64,000 nucleotides of DNA from Litoditis marina (Eukaryota; Nematoda; Chromadorea; Rhabditida; Rhabditidae), in NCBI GenBank assembly GCA_964036275.1, contig OZ038437.1:7259804-7323803 (forward strand), in the 5' to 3' direction. This document shows, piece after piece, positions 1 through 10,879 of the stretch. A model generated the notes under the pieces. It made no database searches. It saw only the letters and a program-made list of their open reading frames with translations, and was not told where the DNA came from. The position numbers were made by a program, and so were the translations under genes. The stretch's first letter is position 1. Every line of letters starts with the position of its first letter.

Positions 1-204
1 GGGCTACCTTCATTGTCTACTAATATAAAACCGTTGCTTGGTGTGTGTGTATGAGGCAAATTGTCCTTTTGGTCGAGAAGTCGGAAAATGATGCACTTTG
101 TAGTTGAAGAAGAAAGAAGACGTGGAGATACGTGTAATTTCCTGCTTTTCATTTTCAAACCCTTTGGAATTGGCTGTTGCTGGGATTTGAGTTTGACAAT
201 AGAA
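1..204. other. unassigned unique sequence
   Basis: No gene, RNA or repeat boundary could be supported here. The stretch leads directly into the minisatellite that begins near position 205. The open frame on the + strand has no homology I recognise and runs into the repeat. Confidence 0.4.
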
Positions 205-1225
205 ACACCCGCGCTCTATGTAAATGAGAACTTCCGCGCTCTATGTTAAGGAGAACTCCCGCGCTCTATGTTAAGGAGAACTCCCGCGCTCTATGTTAAG
301 GAGAACTCCCGCGCTCTATGTTAAGGAGAACTTCCGCGCTTTTTGTTAAGGAGAACTCCCGCGCTCTATGTTAAGGAGAACTCCCGCGCCCTATGTTAAG
401 GAGAACTCCCGCGCTCTATGTTAAGGAGAACTTTCGCGCTCTATGCTAAGAAGAACTTTCGCGCTCAATGCTAAGAAGAACTCCCGCGCTCTATGCCAAG
501 CACAATTTTTGTGCTCTATGTTGAGAAGGATTCTAGCGCGTTATGTTAAAGATAACTAGCGCCCGAGGACTTTTCGAGAAGGAAAAAAGAAACCGACACC
601 TTCACGCAACCACCGACCTAGACTCCCATTTCCACTGTCTATGTGGGCCCCACTGTTCCTATTTTTGCTGCCTATGTGAGTCCCACTCTTTTGCTTCTCG
701 CTGTATGTTAAGGATAACTACCGCGCTGTATGATAAAAAAAAACTACCGCGCTTTAAGTTAAGAAAAAGCTTCCGCGCTCTAGAGAATGCACGCGCTCTA
801 CGTTAAGGAGAACGGTCGCGATCTATGTTGAGAGAAAATTTCAGCGCATTATCTAAAGGAGAACCCCCGCGCTCTTCGTTAAGGAGAACTACCGCGCTCT
901 ATGTTAAGGAGACCTACCGCGCTCTCTGTTGAAGAGAACTACCGCGCTCTATGTTAAGGAGACCTACCGCGCTCTCTGTTAGAGAGAATTATCGCGCTCT
1001 ATGTTAAGAAAAACTTCCGCGCTCTACGTTAAGGAGAACGGTTGCGCTCCATGTTGAGAAAATCTGTCGCACTCTATGTTGAGCAAAACACTTTCACGCT
1101 CTATGTACTGAGAAAAACTTTCGTGACTAGAGAAAACTATCGCGCTCTATACTGAGAGAATTCGAACGCTCCATGTTGAGGAGAGCTGTCGCGCTGTATG
1201 TTATGAAAAAGTATCGCGCCGTGAA
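205..1225. repeat. 25-bp minisatellite, degenerate, interrupted
   Basis: A 25-bp unit, GCGCTCTATG TTAAGGAGAA plus CTCCC, is repeated head to tail. It is most regular at 220-480 and increasingly diverged up to about 1,225. A non-satellite block at about 560-700 interrupts it. Related text (CTAGACTC near a CACC-rich stretch) recurs near 1,300 and 1,380, so the interruption is itself a small dispersed unit. Short frames through the array are by-products of the repeat. Spacer-like variation is absent, so this is not a CRISPR array. Confidence 0.9.
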
Positions 1226-1470
1226 ACAATTAATATGAAAATAGAAAAGAGGGAGGAGGGAAGAAAGGTGAGAAAAGAGAGCTGGAAACTGTCGCCAGCC
1301 TAGACTCATCAAGGGAGCATCAAGCGCGAATGACGGAAAAAATAAAAGATAAAAGAGACACCTTGACGCACCCACCAATCTAAACTCATCAAGGGAGGGA
1401 CCCGGGCGTCAGCCCGGGGTACCTACCTTGTCGATTTATATTGCGGCAACAAGAACCGACAAACATGTAA
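1226..1470. other. satellite flank with two copies of a short dispersed unit
   Basis: A purine-rich stretch contains two copies of a block ending CATCAAGGGAG (near 1,310 and 1,390), followed by a GC-rich palindrome around CCCGGGCGTCAGCCCGGG near 1,400. No coding frame is supported. Confidence 0.4.
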
Positions 1471-1477
1471 ATAAAAA

Positions 1478-1645
1478 AGCTCTAACAGGTGAGCATACAT
1501 ACAAACACATTAACAATTGCAAACAACAGCTCTAACAGGTGAGCAAACATATAAGCACATTAACAATTGCAAACAACAGCTCTAACAGGTGAGCATACAT
1601 ACAAACACATTAACAATTGCAAATAATGGCTCTAACAGGTGAGCT
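1478..1645. repeat. 50-bp tandem repeat, 3.3 copies
   Basis: A 50-bp unit beginning AGCTCTAACAGGTGAGC and containing CACATTAACAATTGC starts at 1,478, 1,528, 1,578 and, partially, 1,628. Copies differ by only a few bases, so the array is young. Each unit contains a splice-donor-like CAG|GTGAGC, but no reading frame accompanies it. Confidence 0.9.
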
Positions 1646-1848
1646 TAACATGGAAACACGTGTGAAAACAATATGTTGATGAGATTAACACTCCAACAGC
1701 TGAATGATAATATCTAATTAAAATAGCGATAGTAAAGTAAATCAAATATGTTTGATGAGTAGTATGTATAGCTAATGAAAAATATGATGGTTATTCAGTA
1801 ATCTGGTAAATTGGTAATTTTAGAAAACATGAGGGATTTCACTACAAA

Positions 1849-3507
1849 CTAACGATTCCAGTAAATCGCTGCTTTTTCCAGAGGGTCGCTAGTGCCTCGT
1901 GTCTCCGAAACTTCTTCATATACATTTTCCGATTCCGTCCGGGGCAATGGCGGTGCCAAATGGTGAGGAGGGTTCGTCTTCTTCTTATCCGTGATAAGAA
2001 CAACAATCACGGCGAAGAGGGAAATGTTGATCATCACCGAAACTGAAAAAAACGAAATGAAATACAAACAAAGTGACCCAAGCATATTTTGACTCTTCTC
2101 TACACTTACGCTTGTGTTTGAAGCCAAATTTGTTAAGTTTTGAGGACTGTTTTGAGTGATATGTACATTCATTTTAGTTGCACTGATAGTTAATTATATT
2201 ACCTATGGTTTACTATACAATAGTAATGTCATCTAAAACATTGAACATCTTAACACTATCGCTTCGCGTATAGAAGAATATTATTGGTATTCGAATATGC
2301 GATGATTCATAGATTCAATTATGGTTATATACGCGAATGATCATATCAATGATTAATCACCCACCTAGGAAAAGTATGTAGATGATGATCAGGGGAGGTG
2401 TTCCATTCATCGTTGATGTGACACTAAAATATGAACATGGTCATTAGTCCCTAGCTGCTAGAATCAAAATATTATTCTCATAGCTGCAAACAACAAATAT
2501 TACATAACTACTCGCCTGATTGGATTGGGTTCTTCGGACTTGGGTTCTTCGGTGGCCGTCTCGGAAGTGGTTGTACTGCAAATGTAGAAATGGTACTGCA
2601 TAATCACACCTTTAAACCTGTTAAATAATATTAAAGTGGTAGCCTGTCTGTGAGGATCTCCGAAATTGCTAACATGACTCAATCACACGTTTATTGGATT
2701 GAAAATGTGCTAATATTCACGGTTAATATGTTTTCAGAGACTCACATCAACAACTTGTTCGCAAAAGACATACTCTAGCACAATACGTACGAGATTTACA
2801 TCGGTAATGTTTGACCATAACAAATGTAATTAAAAAGGTAAACTGACCTGTAGACTGCTGATGGTTTGGTAGTGGCGCTTGTTGGCGGCAGCTGAGCGGT
2901 AGTGGTCGATGGCTGCGTGGTGGGCGATGTCGTGGTGGTGGTGGTTGACGACTTCGTGGCGGCCGACGGCCTCTTGGTGGTCGGAGGTCTTGTGATGGTT
3001 GGGGCCATCGTGGTGGTCGAAGGTACCGTGGTGGTCGAAGGCACGGTGGTGGTCGAAGGCATCGTGGTGGTCGTGGTCATCGTGGTGGTCGGGGGCCTCG
3101 TGGTGGTCGGAGGTCTTGTGGTGGTTGGGGCCATCGTGGTGGTCGAAGGTGCCGTGGTGGTCGACGGCATGGTGGTGGTCGAACGCATCGTGGTGGTCGA
3201 CGGCATTGTGGTGGTCGAGGGCATCGTGGTGGTCGACGGCATTGTGGCGGTCGCGGGCATCGTGGTGGTCGGGGCCCTCGTGGTGGTCGGGGGCATCGTG
3301 GTGGTGGTTACATTGCTGATGCTGAATGTCTCAAACAAATACCTAATGCATATTTACATACCTTTCACATGCATTTCCTGTATATCCGTTGTAACATACG
3401 CAAAATTCCTCATTTGCCACCTGCCAGCATGTACCACGATTGTTACACGACTGTAGATATAAACAAAACATCATATGAACCGCTCTACCGATAGCTGGGA
3501 GCATCAT
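1849..3507 (-). CDS. membrane-anchored mucin-like protein with EGF-like domain
   Basis: This is a probable cellular surface mucin read right to left. The first block (about 3,350-3,507) starts at an ATG at 3,507 and encodes an EGF-like domain. It has six Cys in the usual order, GTC after the second Cys, FCVC, and GYTGNAC near its end. The next exon (about 2,848-3,325) is a Thr/Pro-rich mucin domain built on short repeats such as TTTMPS. A short exon near 2,505-2,572 adds an acidic Ser/Thr/Glu/Pro stretch. The last exon (1,849-2,062 or slightly longer) carries a hydrophobic segment of about 18 residues ending VVLITDKKK, then a cytoplasmic tail with a PPLPR motif and a possible YEEV phosphotyrosine site. 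The donor after the short exon appears to be GC rather than GT. Exon edges and the true N-terminus (a signal peptide is not clear) are uncertain. Confidence 0.65.
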
Positions 3508-3837
3508 ACCTATAGAGAAATACTTGATTGCTGATAATTATGAGCATCTATATAAATGAACAATAAAATTTTGTAGAAAATGATGCAAAAAAGACGCTCG
3601 TTTCGAAATTTCAGAATTTTCACGACCTCATCTCATTACAACCTACATGCACGGTTTTTACAGTGTGCTCATGTTCGCTGTTGGTGCTTATTTTTGAAAA
3701 TGTGTAGTTTGAACAATTCATTTGTACGTTTGGACTTCTTGATTATCCAAATTTCATAAAGGCTTCACTGAAATCTTTCTCGTGATATTAACTCAGTTAC
3801 TCGATGAGTTATTCGCTGACAAAGAGAAAAAACAACA
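3508..3837. other. intergenic, no gene seen
   Basis: This is AT-rich sequence between the mucin gene and the polymerase-like ORFs. Nothing beyond short random frames is visible. Confidence 0.4.
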
Positions 3838-3844
3838 TTTATTA

Positions 3845-4255
3845 TCAAGGGAAAAATACATGAATATCCATTTTGAATGGCGTATTGACATCGAAAAAAT
3901 CCATCTGTCGTTGTATCTGGGCGTGTAGATAGTCCAAGTATTGTGTGGTTCTTCCAATAGCTGTGTTGATAGTATTTGGCATATCAGGATGATCCCAGTA
4001 TACTGAAATGTGTAGATTTTCTCTATTTCCACAATATTTCAGCAGAATGTATTTCACCATGTTATCTATAACATGTGTGATTGCTCTAGCCATTGACATT
4101 TGCATGTCTTCCAGATTTCGAAATTGTAAATGTTCAAATTGTATAGCTAAAACATTATTCGAAAATGATACTCTAGGTCTTATAATGGCAGCAGTGGTGA
4201 ATCGTCTGATGAATTTAGATGGAAAACTTCTGGGTGTGACGATGCAGCCGCTCAT
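3845..4255 (-). CDS. Polinton PolB N-terminal-like domain protein (second of two)
   Basis: The 136-residue frame starts at ATG 4,255, and an AATAAA signal lies immediately after its stop. The fold pattern is a helical segment (about residues 45-75), a strand ending in YWDHPD, another helix (IQRQM) and a final strand MDIHVFF. This order resembles the region ahead of the exonuclease domain in Polinton/adintovirus family B polymerases, where a loop, a helix with a Gln/Ser-rich end and a strand reading IHVV-like precede a Gly-rich turn. It also parallels the ORF directly upstream (4,288-4,815), so the pair looks like a tandem duplication of one domain. Assignment is by pattern only. It could be an unrelated element protein. 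Confidence 0.4.
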   Translation of the reverse strand: MSGCIVTPRSFPSKFIRRFTTAAIIRPRVSFSNNVLAIQFEHLQFRNLEDMQMSMARAITHVIDNMVKYILLKYCGNRENLHISVYWDHPDMPNTINTAIGRTTQYLDYLHAQIQRQMDFFDVNTPFKMDIHVFFP

Positions 4256-4287
4256 TGTGATGAAAATAGAATGGAATGAACAACTAG

Positions 4288-4815
4288 CTAAACTTTAAGT
4301 TGCTCCTCCTCTAATCGATCAGCGCTTTCAGGTGTTATGTCATCATAAAAGTGTATATCAATGGACATATCACGATCTAACGCAATTGACTTGTTGGAAC
4401 CCATCATTTTACTAATCTGATTAACGATAACAGTTCCATTTAGCGTCTTTTTCGTTCTGTATGGAATGTAAAACCCCCCATTCTCATGAAAACCCGGATG
4501 TCTCAACTTCAGGCAAAATTTTGCATCTTTATGACATTTGTGTTTTTTCATGTTTTCATCAATGAACCTCTCTAAAACATCTTCCATCTCTTTATCAGGT
4601 TGTAATTCTGATCTGATATTTTCAAAAGAAATGTTATCAACACTCACGTGGATGGTCCTTTTACCAATCTTCACCCTCCTTGTTTCCCTGTTCTGCTCCA
4701 GATCTTTCCAAACATCCGTGGCACTCGTATATTCAGTAGATTCTTCATCGCTAGCATAGTCTGTCGCGATACTCTGAAGTTCATTCATCCGTTGTAGTTT
4801 GTTTGCGGCTGCCAT
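4288..4815 (-). CDS. Polinton PolB N-terminal-like domain protein (first of two)
   Basis: The 175-residue frame starts at ATG 4,815 and is intact. Residues 1-60 are polar and acidic. The C-terminal half has the sequence LKLRHPGF, then FYIPYRT, then a helix ending MMGSNKSIALD and a strand IDIHFYD. In Polinton and adintovirus polymerases a comparable 'IPF...(Q)SN...L' segment precedes the Exo I motif. Here no exonuclease or palm motifs follow, so this is either a detached N-terminal domain or a separate element gene. The stop is 33 bp before the start of the next ORF on the same strand, which suggests one transcription unit. Function is inferred from motif order only. Confidence 0.45.
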   Translation of the reverse strand: MAAANKLQRMNELQSIATDYASDEESTEYTSATDVWKDLEQNRETRRVKIGKRTIHVSVDNISFENIRSELQPDKEMEDVLERFIDENMKKHKCHKDAKFCLKLRHPGFHENGGFYIPYRTKKTLNGTVIVNQISKMMGSNKSIALDRDMSIDIHFYDDITPESADRLEEEQLKV

Positions 4816-5255
4816 CTACACAGTAGTTGATATGTAAGTGCATGCAATTCATACAAAATTGAATTGTTTCTGTAATATGAGCTTGTTAGACGCACACTCG
4901 CTAGTGAATACAATTTTCTCTGCATTTCCATGTTTCGCAATTTGGTAGTTGATACTAATGAATGCATTCAATGCATACTAAATGAAATGTTCATGCTAAC
5001 ACCACTTCGAAACATGTTCTTCGGGTGGTAATTACATCGAGGGTTTGGTTCTTTAAGGGTGGTAATTACATCGAGGGTTTCGTTCTTTAAGGGTGGTAAT
5101 TACATTGAGGGGCTGATTCTTCAAGGGTGGCATTTGATGGAACATGGGTGGTCTTTAGACCTACGAATCTGACGTGTTCTTTGAAGCGGATTTTAATCTT
5201 GCTTTGGGACTTTCGCATAACATATACTACTGCGATAAACTGGAATTTATGAACC
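4816..5255. other. short direct repeats, no gene
   Basis: Three copies of a roughly 35-bp unit containing GGGTGGTAATTACAT lie at 5,023-5,125, just outside the outer end of the large palindrome. No gene is supported. Confidence 0.5.
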
Positions 5256-5605
5256 TCACCATGCCTCAAATGAGTCCCTTTCATCCATCTTGTACTGGAA
5301 ACGGTAAATTTCGAGCCCATACTCTTCCGCAATCTCCCTCAGAGGTCGGGTGTGATCTAAATGGGAGGGTATGATTGAAAAACAGTGTCAAACAGTCAAA
5401 CAAACACAGTCCCAAACCTCTTAAGTGAATACGTGAAATAGTTTACTCACATTGCGAGTGCCTGTACCTCGGGCAAATCTATCTCATCGGCTGGCTCAAA
5501 CCAGATTTCAATGAAGCAGCTATCACTTTTACGTGTAGGCTCGGTTAGACAATCTCGAAAAAAGGGGTAGCCATAGCTGTGCTCAGCTACGAGTGAATTC
5601 CGTTT
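5256..5605 (-). pseudogene. partial copy (exons 2-3) of the 13.5-14.4 kb gene
   Basis: Two exon-like blocks match exons 2 and 3 of the gene at 13,514-14,417 on the opposite arm. Exon 2 (5,451-5,605) keeps the FFRDCLTEP and EIWFEPADEIDLPE segments and the GTGAGTAAAC donor. Exon 3 (about 5,256-5,360) keeps FQYKMDE and ends in a longer tail at TGA 5,256. Exon 1 is absent: the matching 1 kb of the right arm is missing here. The acceptor of exon 3 has shifted to an upstream CATTTAG, and the joined reading phase does not fit. I call it a partial, probably dead, paralogue. Confidence 0.6.
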
Positions 5606-6229
5606 CTAAATGAGAACAGTTGCTGTACAGTAGAAAAGCTAATATAGTTACAAAATGTTTGATCAAATCCCGGCACGGGCTTTCATATTCACAGGCATTT
5701 GGATCAGATACTCACAAGCCCCGGTATGAGCGAGAGGTTTTTTGCGAGAGTCGCGAGATGTGGTGTGAGAAAAACGGGAATTGGATCATAACTTATTTAA
5801 AACATTTCAAAAATGAAAATTTGTTAAATTCTGTTTCATTTTTTATTTTAACAGATAAGGTTGTTAGGTATGTGAAAGTTTCAGCGAATTCCGTCCACCC
5901 ATTCTTGAATTGACAACCCCCTCGCCCTGCCCGTGATAAAGTGTGAAAATGGATCTGTGTCGTTTTCGCCCGTCCAGATCTCATCAAATTTTCAAGATAT
6001 GAAGACCAAACTCAATAATCTATAACATATTCTACTATCCCAGTCTATTATATCATCCTATTCTATTACTGATAACCTATTACAACAGTGCTCGGAAACA
6101 ATTTCGACAAAATTGAAGGTTTCATCAGAAAACAGCTACCGGAAAATGCCAACGTGTACTGTAGGATAAAGTTTTCACATGTGGAGTTACTACGATATTA
6201 CTCGACCTAGAATGTAAATACTTTTCCTG

Positions 6230-6440
6230 TTCTGATAGAATATCGAAACGAGTTGAATGTACGAGGCAAAGGAACGAACACTAAGGTGAATGCACAGAAC
6301 GATACTCACCTTCAAGAAAACAACCACATTGATCTTTCCGAAAAGTTTGAATATATGTCAAACAATCCTTGTGTAGGAAGGTCTCTTTCTTAAATTAACA
6401 CCAAGATGAACCCAAATAGGTCTGAAATTGTATTAAATGA
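6230..6440 (-). pseudogene. RHxF exon pair, left-arm copy
   Basis: This is the mirror copy of 11,718-11,972. The 3' exon (about 6,232-6,273) reads NRKSIYILGRVIS then stop. The 5' exon carries the TTTGACATATATTCAAAC core, with TGA in place of the Arg codon seen in paralogues. A GTGAGTATCG donor (as CGATACTCAC) separates the two. Confidence 0.5.
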
Positions 6441-6741
6441 CAAATGATTCGGAAAAAATATGTATGAGAGCGTAGAAAATATGGTATACAGTATACTACT
6501 TATCATTCACATCTGGACTGCTACCGTTTGTGGTTGTTTCCTGATTGAAAACTGACTATAATATAGCTTGATGTGGTTCGGTTTGAATCGTGAAAGTTGC
6601 AAACAAGGGTACAAGAAGCTTATAGAAAAAATGTAGTAGAATACTGAAGAATTGTTTGAATTTCACGTTTTTTGTGAATTTAACGTGAATACACAATTGA
6701 CTTGTAAATGAAGATCAACCAAGCATGGTGTGAGGGGACTG

Positions 6742-8573
6742 TAACGGACTATCATGTGCACGTTGAGCTCTCAACACATCTAGTTTCTAAATGTGTTGGT
6801 CCCTCAATCAGATACTCGTGTTTGACATACTTGCCTCATATATCCTTCCGTCAAGGGATTACTTACCCAGCTACAATAAAACGCACCAAGTGGGCGTGGC
6901 TTAAACCAAAACGCCACCTCAAGAGGAAAATGAACGCTTTCATTCTAGTTGGAACGGCGCTCTATCAGAGTGATCGTTAGCTTGGATGAAAGACGGTCTT
7001 GAGTCTCAATCTTTGCGTTCTAACCTCTAACTGTATTTGATTAAGAAGAATCAAATACACACTGGTCATCTACTGATGAGTCTAGGTCATTAGCGCAGGT
7101 CCAGATTGCGCAAAGCACCAGGGGTTATGAAAGAGGCCATATAGGCAGGTTGCCAAAAAATATTTACTCACAGGGGTAACATGAGAGGACGCAAAAAAGT
7201 CTAAGCAACACGACCGCGGTTGACCCCCCAATGGGAAGGCTGCGCGCAATACACTACCGCGGGTCTGAGGATCGGCACTTTTGCATTTCACATGATTTTG
7301 TAAAGGGTTTTCACTAATTTGAAACTTCCAGTAACACGGACTGAGTTTCGGATGAGTAAAATGTTCAGTTTCATTTCTCTTAAACGCATTAGTTTATTTC
7401 AAAGGGTTTGAAAAGCACAGGTTCAGATTAATATGTTTTTTTTTAATTTTTAAGGTTTTAAAAGCACAGGTTCGGATTTGGTAAATTCAAACGCAAACAT
7501 TCTTGTCGAAGTTTACAGACACAAGTTATGTTTCGCAAGTTGCGAATGTTTTGTAAACACATGTGCGGTTTTTTTAAATTTTGGAATGCACACCCATGTT
7601 TCACAGGATCGGATTCCACTAATTGAAAGTTCCAGTATACGGGCTCAATTCAAGATAGGAAATGAAATCAGTTCGTATGTTCTTGAATACTCTTTAAAAA
7701 CACATGTTCACCTAATTTATTTTCGAGTTTTAAGGTTTCAGAATCAGAGGTTCGGATTTAATCAATTCAAAAGCAAACGTTATTTTTGAAAGCCACAAAA
7801 GCAGGGTATTATGTGAAAATACATGAAGTTTCATAAAATACATGAATTTTTTTCTACTGATGAGAACCGCCAGTGATAGCATATAGAGTGTTGAAGGTTC
7901 GAAATGCTAAGATGAGATCCGCGAGTTATTCGAGATAAAAGTCATCTAATGAACATACTCACATTCAAGAACTGTAGTTGTGTAATTTCACAACTACCTA
8001 TCTGTCGTTATCGGTAATCGATATCTAGGATCTCTTGTTCCGAAGAGAGAAAGGATTTGAGTAGTGGTAATACTACAATAGAATCCCTAGCTGGGAAAAG
8101 GATGTTGACTACGCGCTCTAAAGTAGACAACAGTCATGCCTTCCTAGTAGTCCGTCAAGGGATTACTTACTCAGCTACAATAAAACAAATTTATACAATT
8201 TGACAGAAATACCTATTACGAAATACTTATTGCGAATCACCTGTTGCGAAATACCGAGGCAAGAGAGCATGCAGAAACGAGAGAGAAGAGATCAGAGACG
8301 AAGTACGAGATAGCATGCTCAAGAGAGGAGTGCGCAGAGCAGACACGGCTACGCCCCGAGGGAACGGGAGTCGAGATGTAACTACCTTCGGGAGAGGCTG
8401 CTCTTCCACAGGCCTCTCTTCATTTCTTACTGTAACTAGTTATTATCATTCCCTATATCTTATTTGTATGCTTATATGTGATCGAATGAACTTGTATATA
8501 ACCAGACTTGTTTTGTTATTGATTGGACTACGGTACTTATACTTAAAGCAGGGTATATCAGGGTCTTGATAGG
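6742..8573. mobile_element. insertion in left arm, possible retroelement remnant
   Basis: The match to the right arm breaks after GGGGACTGTAAC and resumes at GACAGTACTGACTC, which defines an insertion of about 1.83 kb. It carries a direct repeat of about 35 bp (CCGTCAAGGGATTACTTAC followed by CAGCTACAATAAAAC) at 6,846 and 8,152. It also has three diverged copies of a block containing AGCACAGGTTCGGATTT between 7,400 and 7,790. No reverse transcriptase or transposase frame was found. A decayed LTR element or a composite insertion is possible. Confidence 0.45.
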
Positions 8574-9223
8574 ACAGTACTGACTCAACTTTCAAAGAGC
8601 GGTTAATGGCTGAACCTGATTCCCAGATGATTAGGTTAATGTGAAAGAAAGCCGAGAAGGGGGTCATGAGAATGCGCAAAGCTCAAAGTATCAAAATGCG
8701 CTGTACTCATGCTTGTGGGAACTAGTTATGAATGAGACGTCAGAAGATAGACCCTCGAAATTGGAAAGAACAGAATGAACGATATCATTCGCAATTTAAA
8801 GAGGATGACCACAATAGAGTTGTAGTTTGAACTCAACATACGGTACAATTGGTAAATTTCGGTCTGAATCTATCAAAATTGAACTACAAGCACATAGGTG
8901 TGAAATAACATACAAGACCTTACAAGAAACTGCTGCTACAAAGATCTGTGACATGTATGATGAACACCGCCTCGTAACGAAGCGACGTGAATAAATAAAA
9001 ATATGAAATATGAAAATATGAACATACACCTTTTGGCCTTGTTAATGTTAGAGCGGACTATAACAGTCTTTTTTCACGATGTAAAACTGTTCTCACCGCT
9101 CTGAACATCTCATCAGACCACTAAACATACAAAAGGTGAGAAAAAATTGACAAAAACGAAAATTTTGAATGTAAAGTTTGACGTAAAGTTTACGTCAATT
9201 TACGATTGACAAGTTTCAGAACC

Positions 9224-9508
9224 TCAAACTACAACACACTGGTATTCTTCCCATTCCACGCAAATGTTCGTATCAAATAAATCGACGAAGAATGTCCGTG
9301 AAACGTTACATTCACAATTTTCGTTTTTGTTAATTTTCTCTTCCTTGTGTTTAGTGAATTTTTCAGAACGGTAAGAACAGTTCACTATAGTTAGTGACTC
9401 AGAAAACACTGAAAACGACAATAAACCTTCAACGACGGAACGTGTTTCTCTCAAATGTGTTCGAATATACGCCAAACAATGAATCCTCGATAACGAAGGT
9501 GGTATCAA
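9224..9508 (-). other. conserved palindrome block with 94-residue frame
   Basis: The frame is open for 94 residues and is repeated with one substitution on the other arm. Its identity to 10,595-10,879 reflects recent duplication or gene conversion of DNA and is not proof of coding. The residues match no family I know. Confidence 0.35.
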
Positions 9509-10024
9509 TCGTCTGGAAAACTAATGATAGCAGGAAAACTGAAAACAATACTTTTGTAGCAAATAAATAAAGTTCACTGAAGCATGGTAAAGTGATATAA
9601 CTTCGAGGAAGAAAGTAACTAAATCCTGTGAACTTCCTCTCAAGGTAGTAAAAAAGTATATTGATCTCTCTTACGCAAACATACGCTACGCGGAAAATTA
9701 GAAGAGTTACTCACAACATCGCGGATAATTAGAGCGAAACTTTACTATCAGTAAAAGAACTCACGTCTTATTCTTACATGTCTACAGATAGAAAATACTC
9801 ATAGTTTATAGATCTATCGTTAATACAACGTTGTATTAAATTCAAAACGGAAACAACACGGGATCGAACTATGTGTTAAAATTAACTTATATCAGACAAA
9901 CATTCTTTAACTCATTTCCCATGAGAATAGCCTGCGAGTTCTCAAGCAGGTTCATTGCTTTTCTACTTTTCGCCATGGTACCCTTACTACTTGCCACTGG
10001 GAGATACCCCGATTATAGTGGGTG

Positions 10025-10215
10025 ACACATTTATAAACTCCTGTCTCACGCCGGAATCGAACTGAAAAGCAAAAGATTGGTAGCTGAAAGCTAGCCACTG
10101 CGCTATTAAAGCACATAACCGACCAAGCTTGTGTCAATCAAACACATGTGTGCTTACACAGCGAAAAGTTAGATATACAGTGCCCTCCCGCCTTTTCATT
10201 GGCGACGACTAAAGC
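10025..10215 (-). mobile_element. tRNA-derived SINE, copy 1
   Basis: On the - strand the order is a leader containing GCGGGAGGGCACTGTATATC, then CGCTGTGTAAGCACAC, then an A box (ATAGCGCAGTGGCTAGC) and a B box (AGTTCGATTCC). This is the RNA polymerase III promoter pair of tRNA genes. No cloverleaf can be drawn, so it is a SINE and not a tRNA. It sits in the loop of the large palindrome. Three relatives lie at 18.4, 35.2 and 38.8 kb. Confidence 0.75.
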
Positions 10216-10594
10216 TGCACCTCTTTTGTAATTACCAGTTCTCATTTTACAATCATCTCACGCACCAGTGACTTCGAGCAGTGCTCCTACTCATAGTATT
10301 TATGAGTATTTTCTATCTGTAGACATGTAAGAATAAGACGTGAGTTCTTTTACTGATAGTAAAGTTCGCTCTAATCATTCGCGATGTTGTGAGTAACTCT
10401 TCTAGTTTTCCGCGCAGCGTATGTTTGCGTAAGAGAGATGAACATACTTTTTTACTACCTTGAGAGGAAGTTCACAGGATTTAGTTACTTTCTTCCACGA
10501 AGTTATATCACTTTACCATGCTTCAGTGAACTTTATTTATTTGCTACAAAAGTATTGTTTTCAGTTTTCCTGCTATCATTAGTTTTCCAGACGA

Positions 10595-10879
10595 TTGATA
10601 CCACCTTCGTTATCGAGGATTCATTGTTTGGCGTATATTCGAACACATTTGAGAGAAACACGTTCCGTCGTTGAAGGTTTATTGTCGTTTTCAGTGTTTT
10701 CTGAGTCACTAACTATAGTGAACTGTTCTTACCGTTCTGAAAAATTCACTAAACACAAGGAAGAGAAAATTAACAAAAACGAAAATTGTGAATGTAACGT
10801 TTCACGGACATTCTTCGTCGATTTATTTGATACGAACATTTGCGTGGAATGGGAAGAACAACAGTGTGTTGTAGTTTGA
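10595..10879 (+). other. mirror copy of the 94-residue frame
   Basis: It is almost identical to the frame at 9,224-9,508 on the other arm (Gln for Tyr near the C-terminus). The degree of identity exceeds that of the outer parts of the arms, which suggests ongoing arm-to-arm conversion close to the axis. Confidence 0.35.

Larger units (their letters stand above)
5256..9806 (-). repeat. left arm of large interrupted palindrome
   Basis: This arm matches 10,285-14,417 in reverse orientation. Anchors: 9,224-9,508 matches 10,595-10,879 almost perfectly (the same 94-residue frame, with one amino-acid difference, reads outward on both). 8,760-9,020 matches 11,070-11,240, 6,200-6,740 matches 11,430-12,000, 5,640-6,115 matches 12,480-12,985, and 5,256-5,605 matches 14,014-14,417. 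Relative to the right arm this arm has gained about 1.83 kb (6,742-8,573) and lacks two right-arm segments of about 0.48 and 1.0 kb. Confidence 0.85.

Noticed and set aside
205..1225. Possible CRISPR-like array
   Set aside because: Unit is continuous with no unique spacers, and the setting is eukaryotic.
2902..3456. Two long + strand frames rich in Val or Trp-Ser
   Set aside because: They are the antisense of the Thr-rich mucin repeats; low-complexity frames with no domain.
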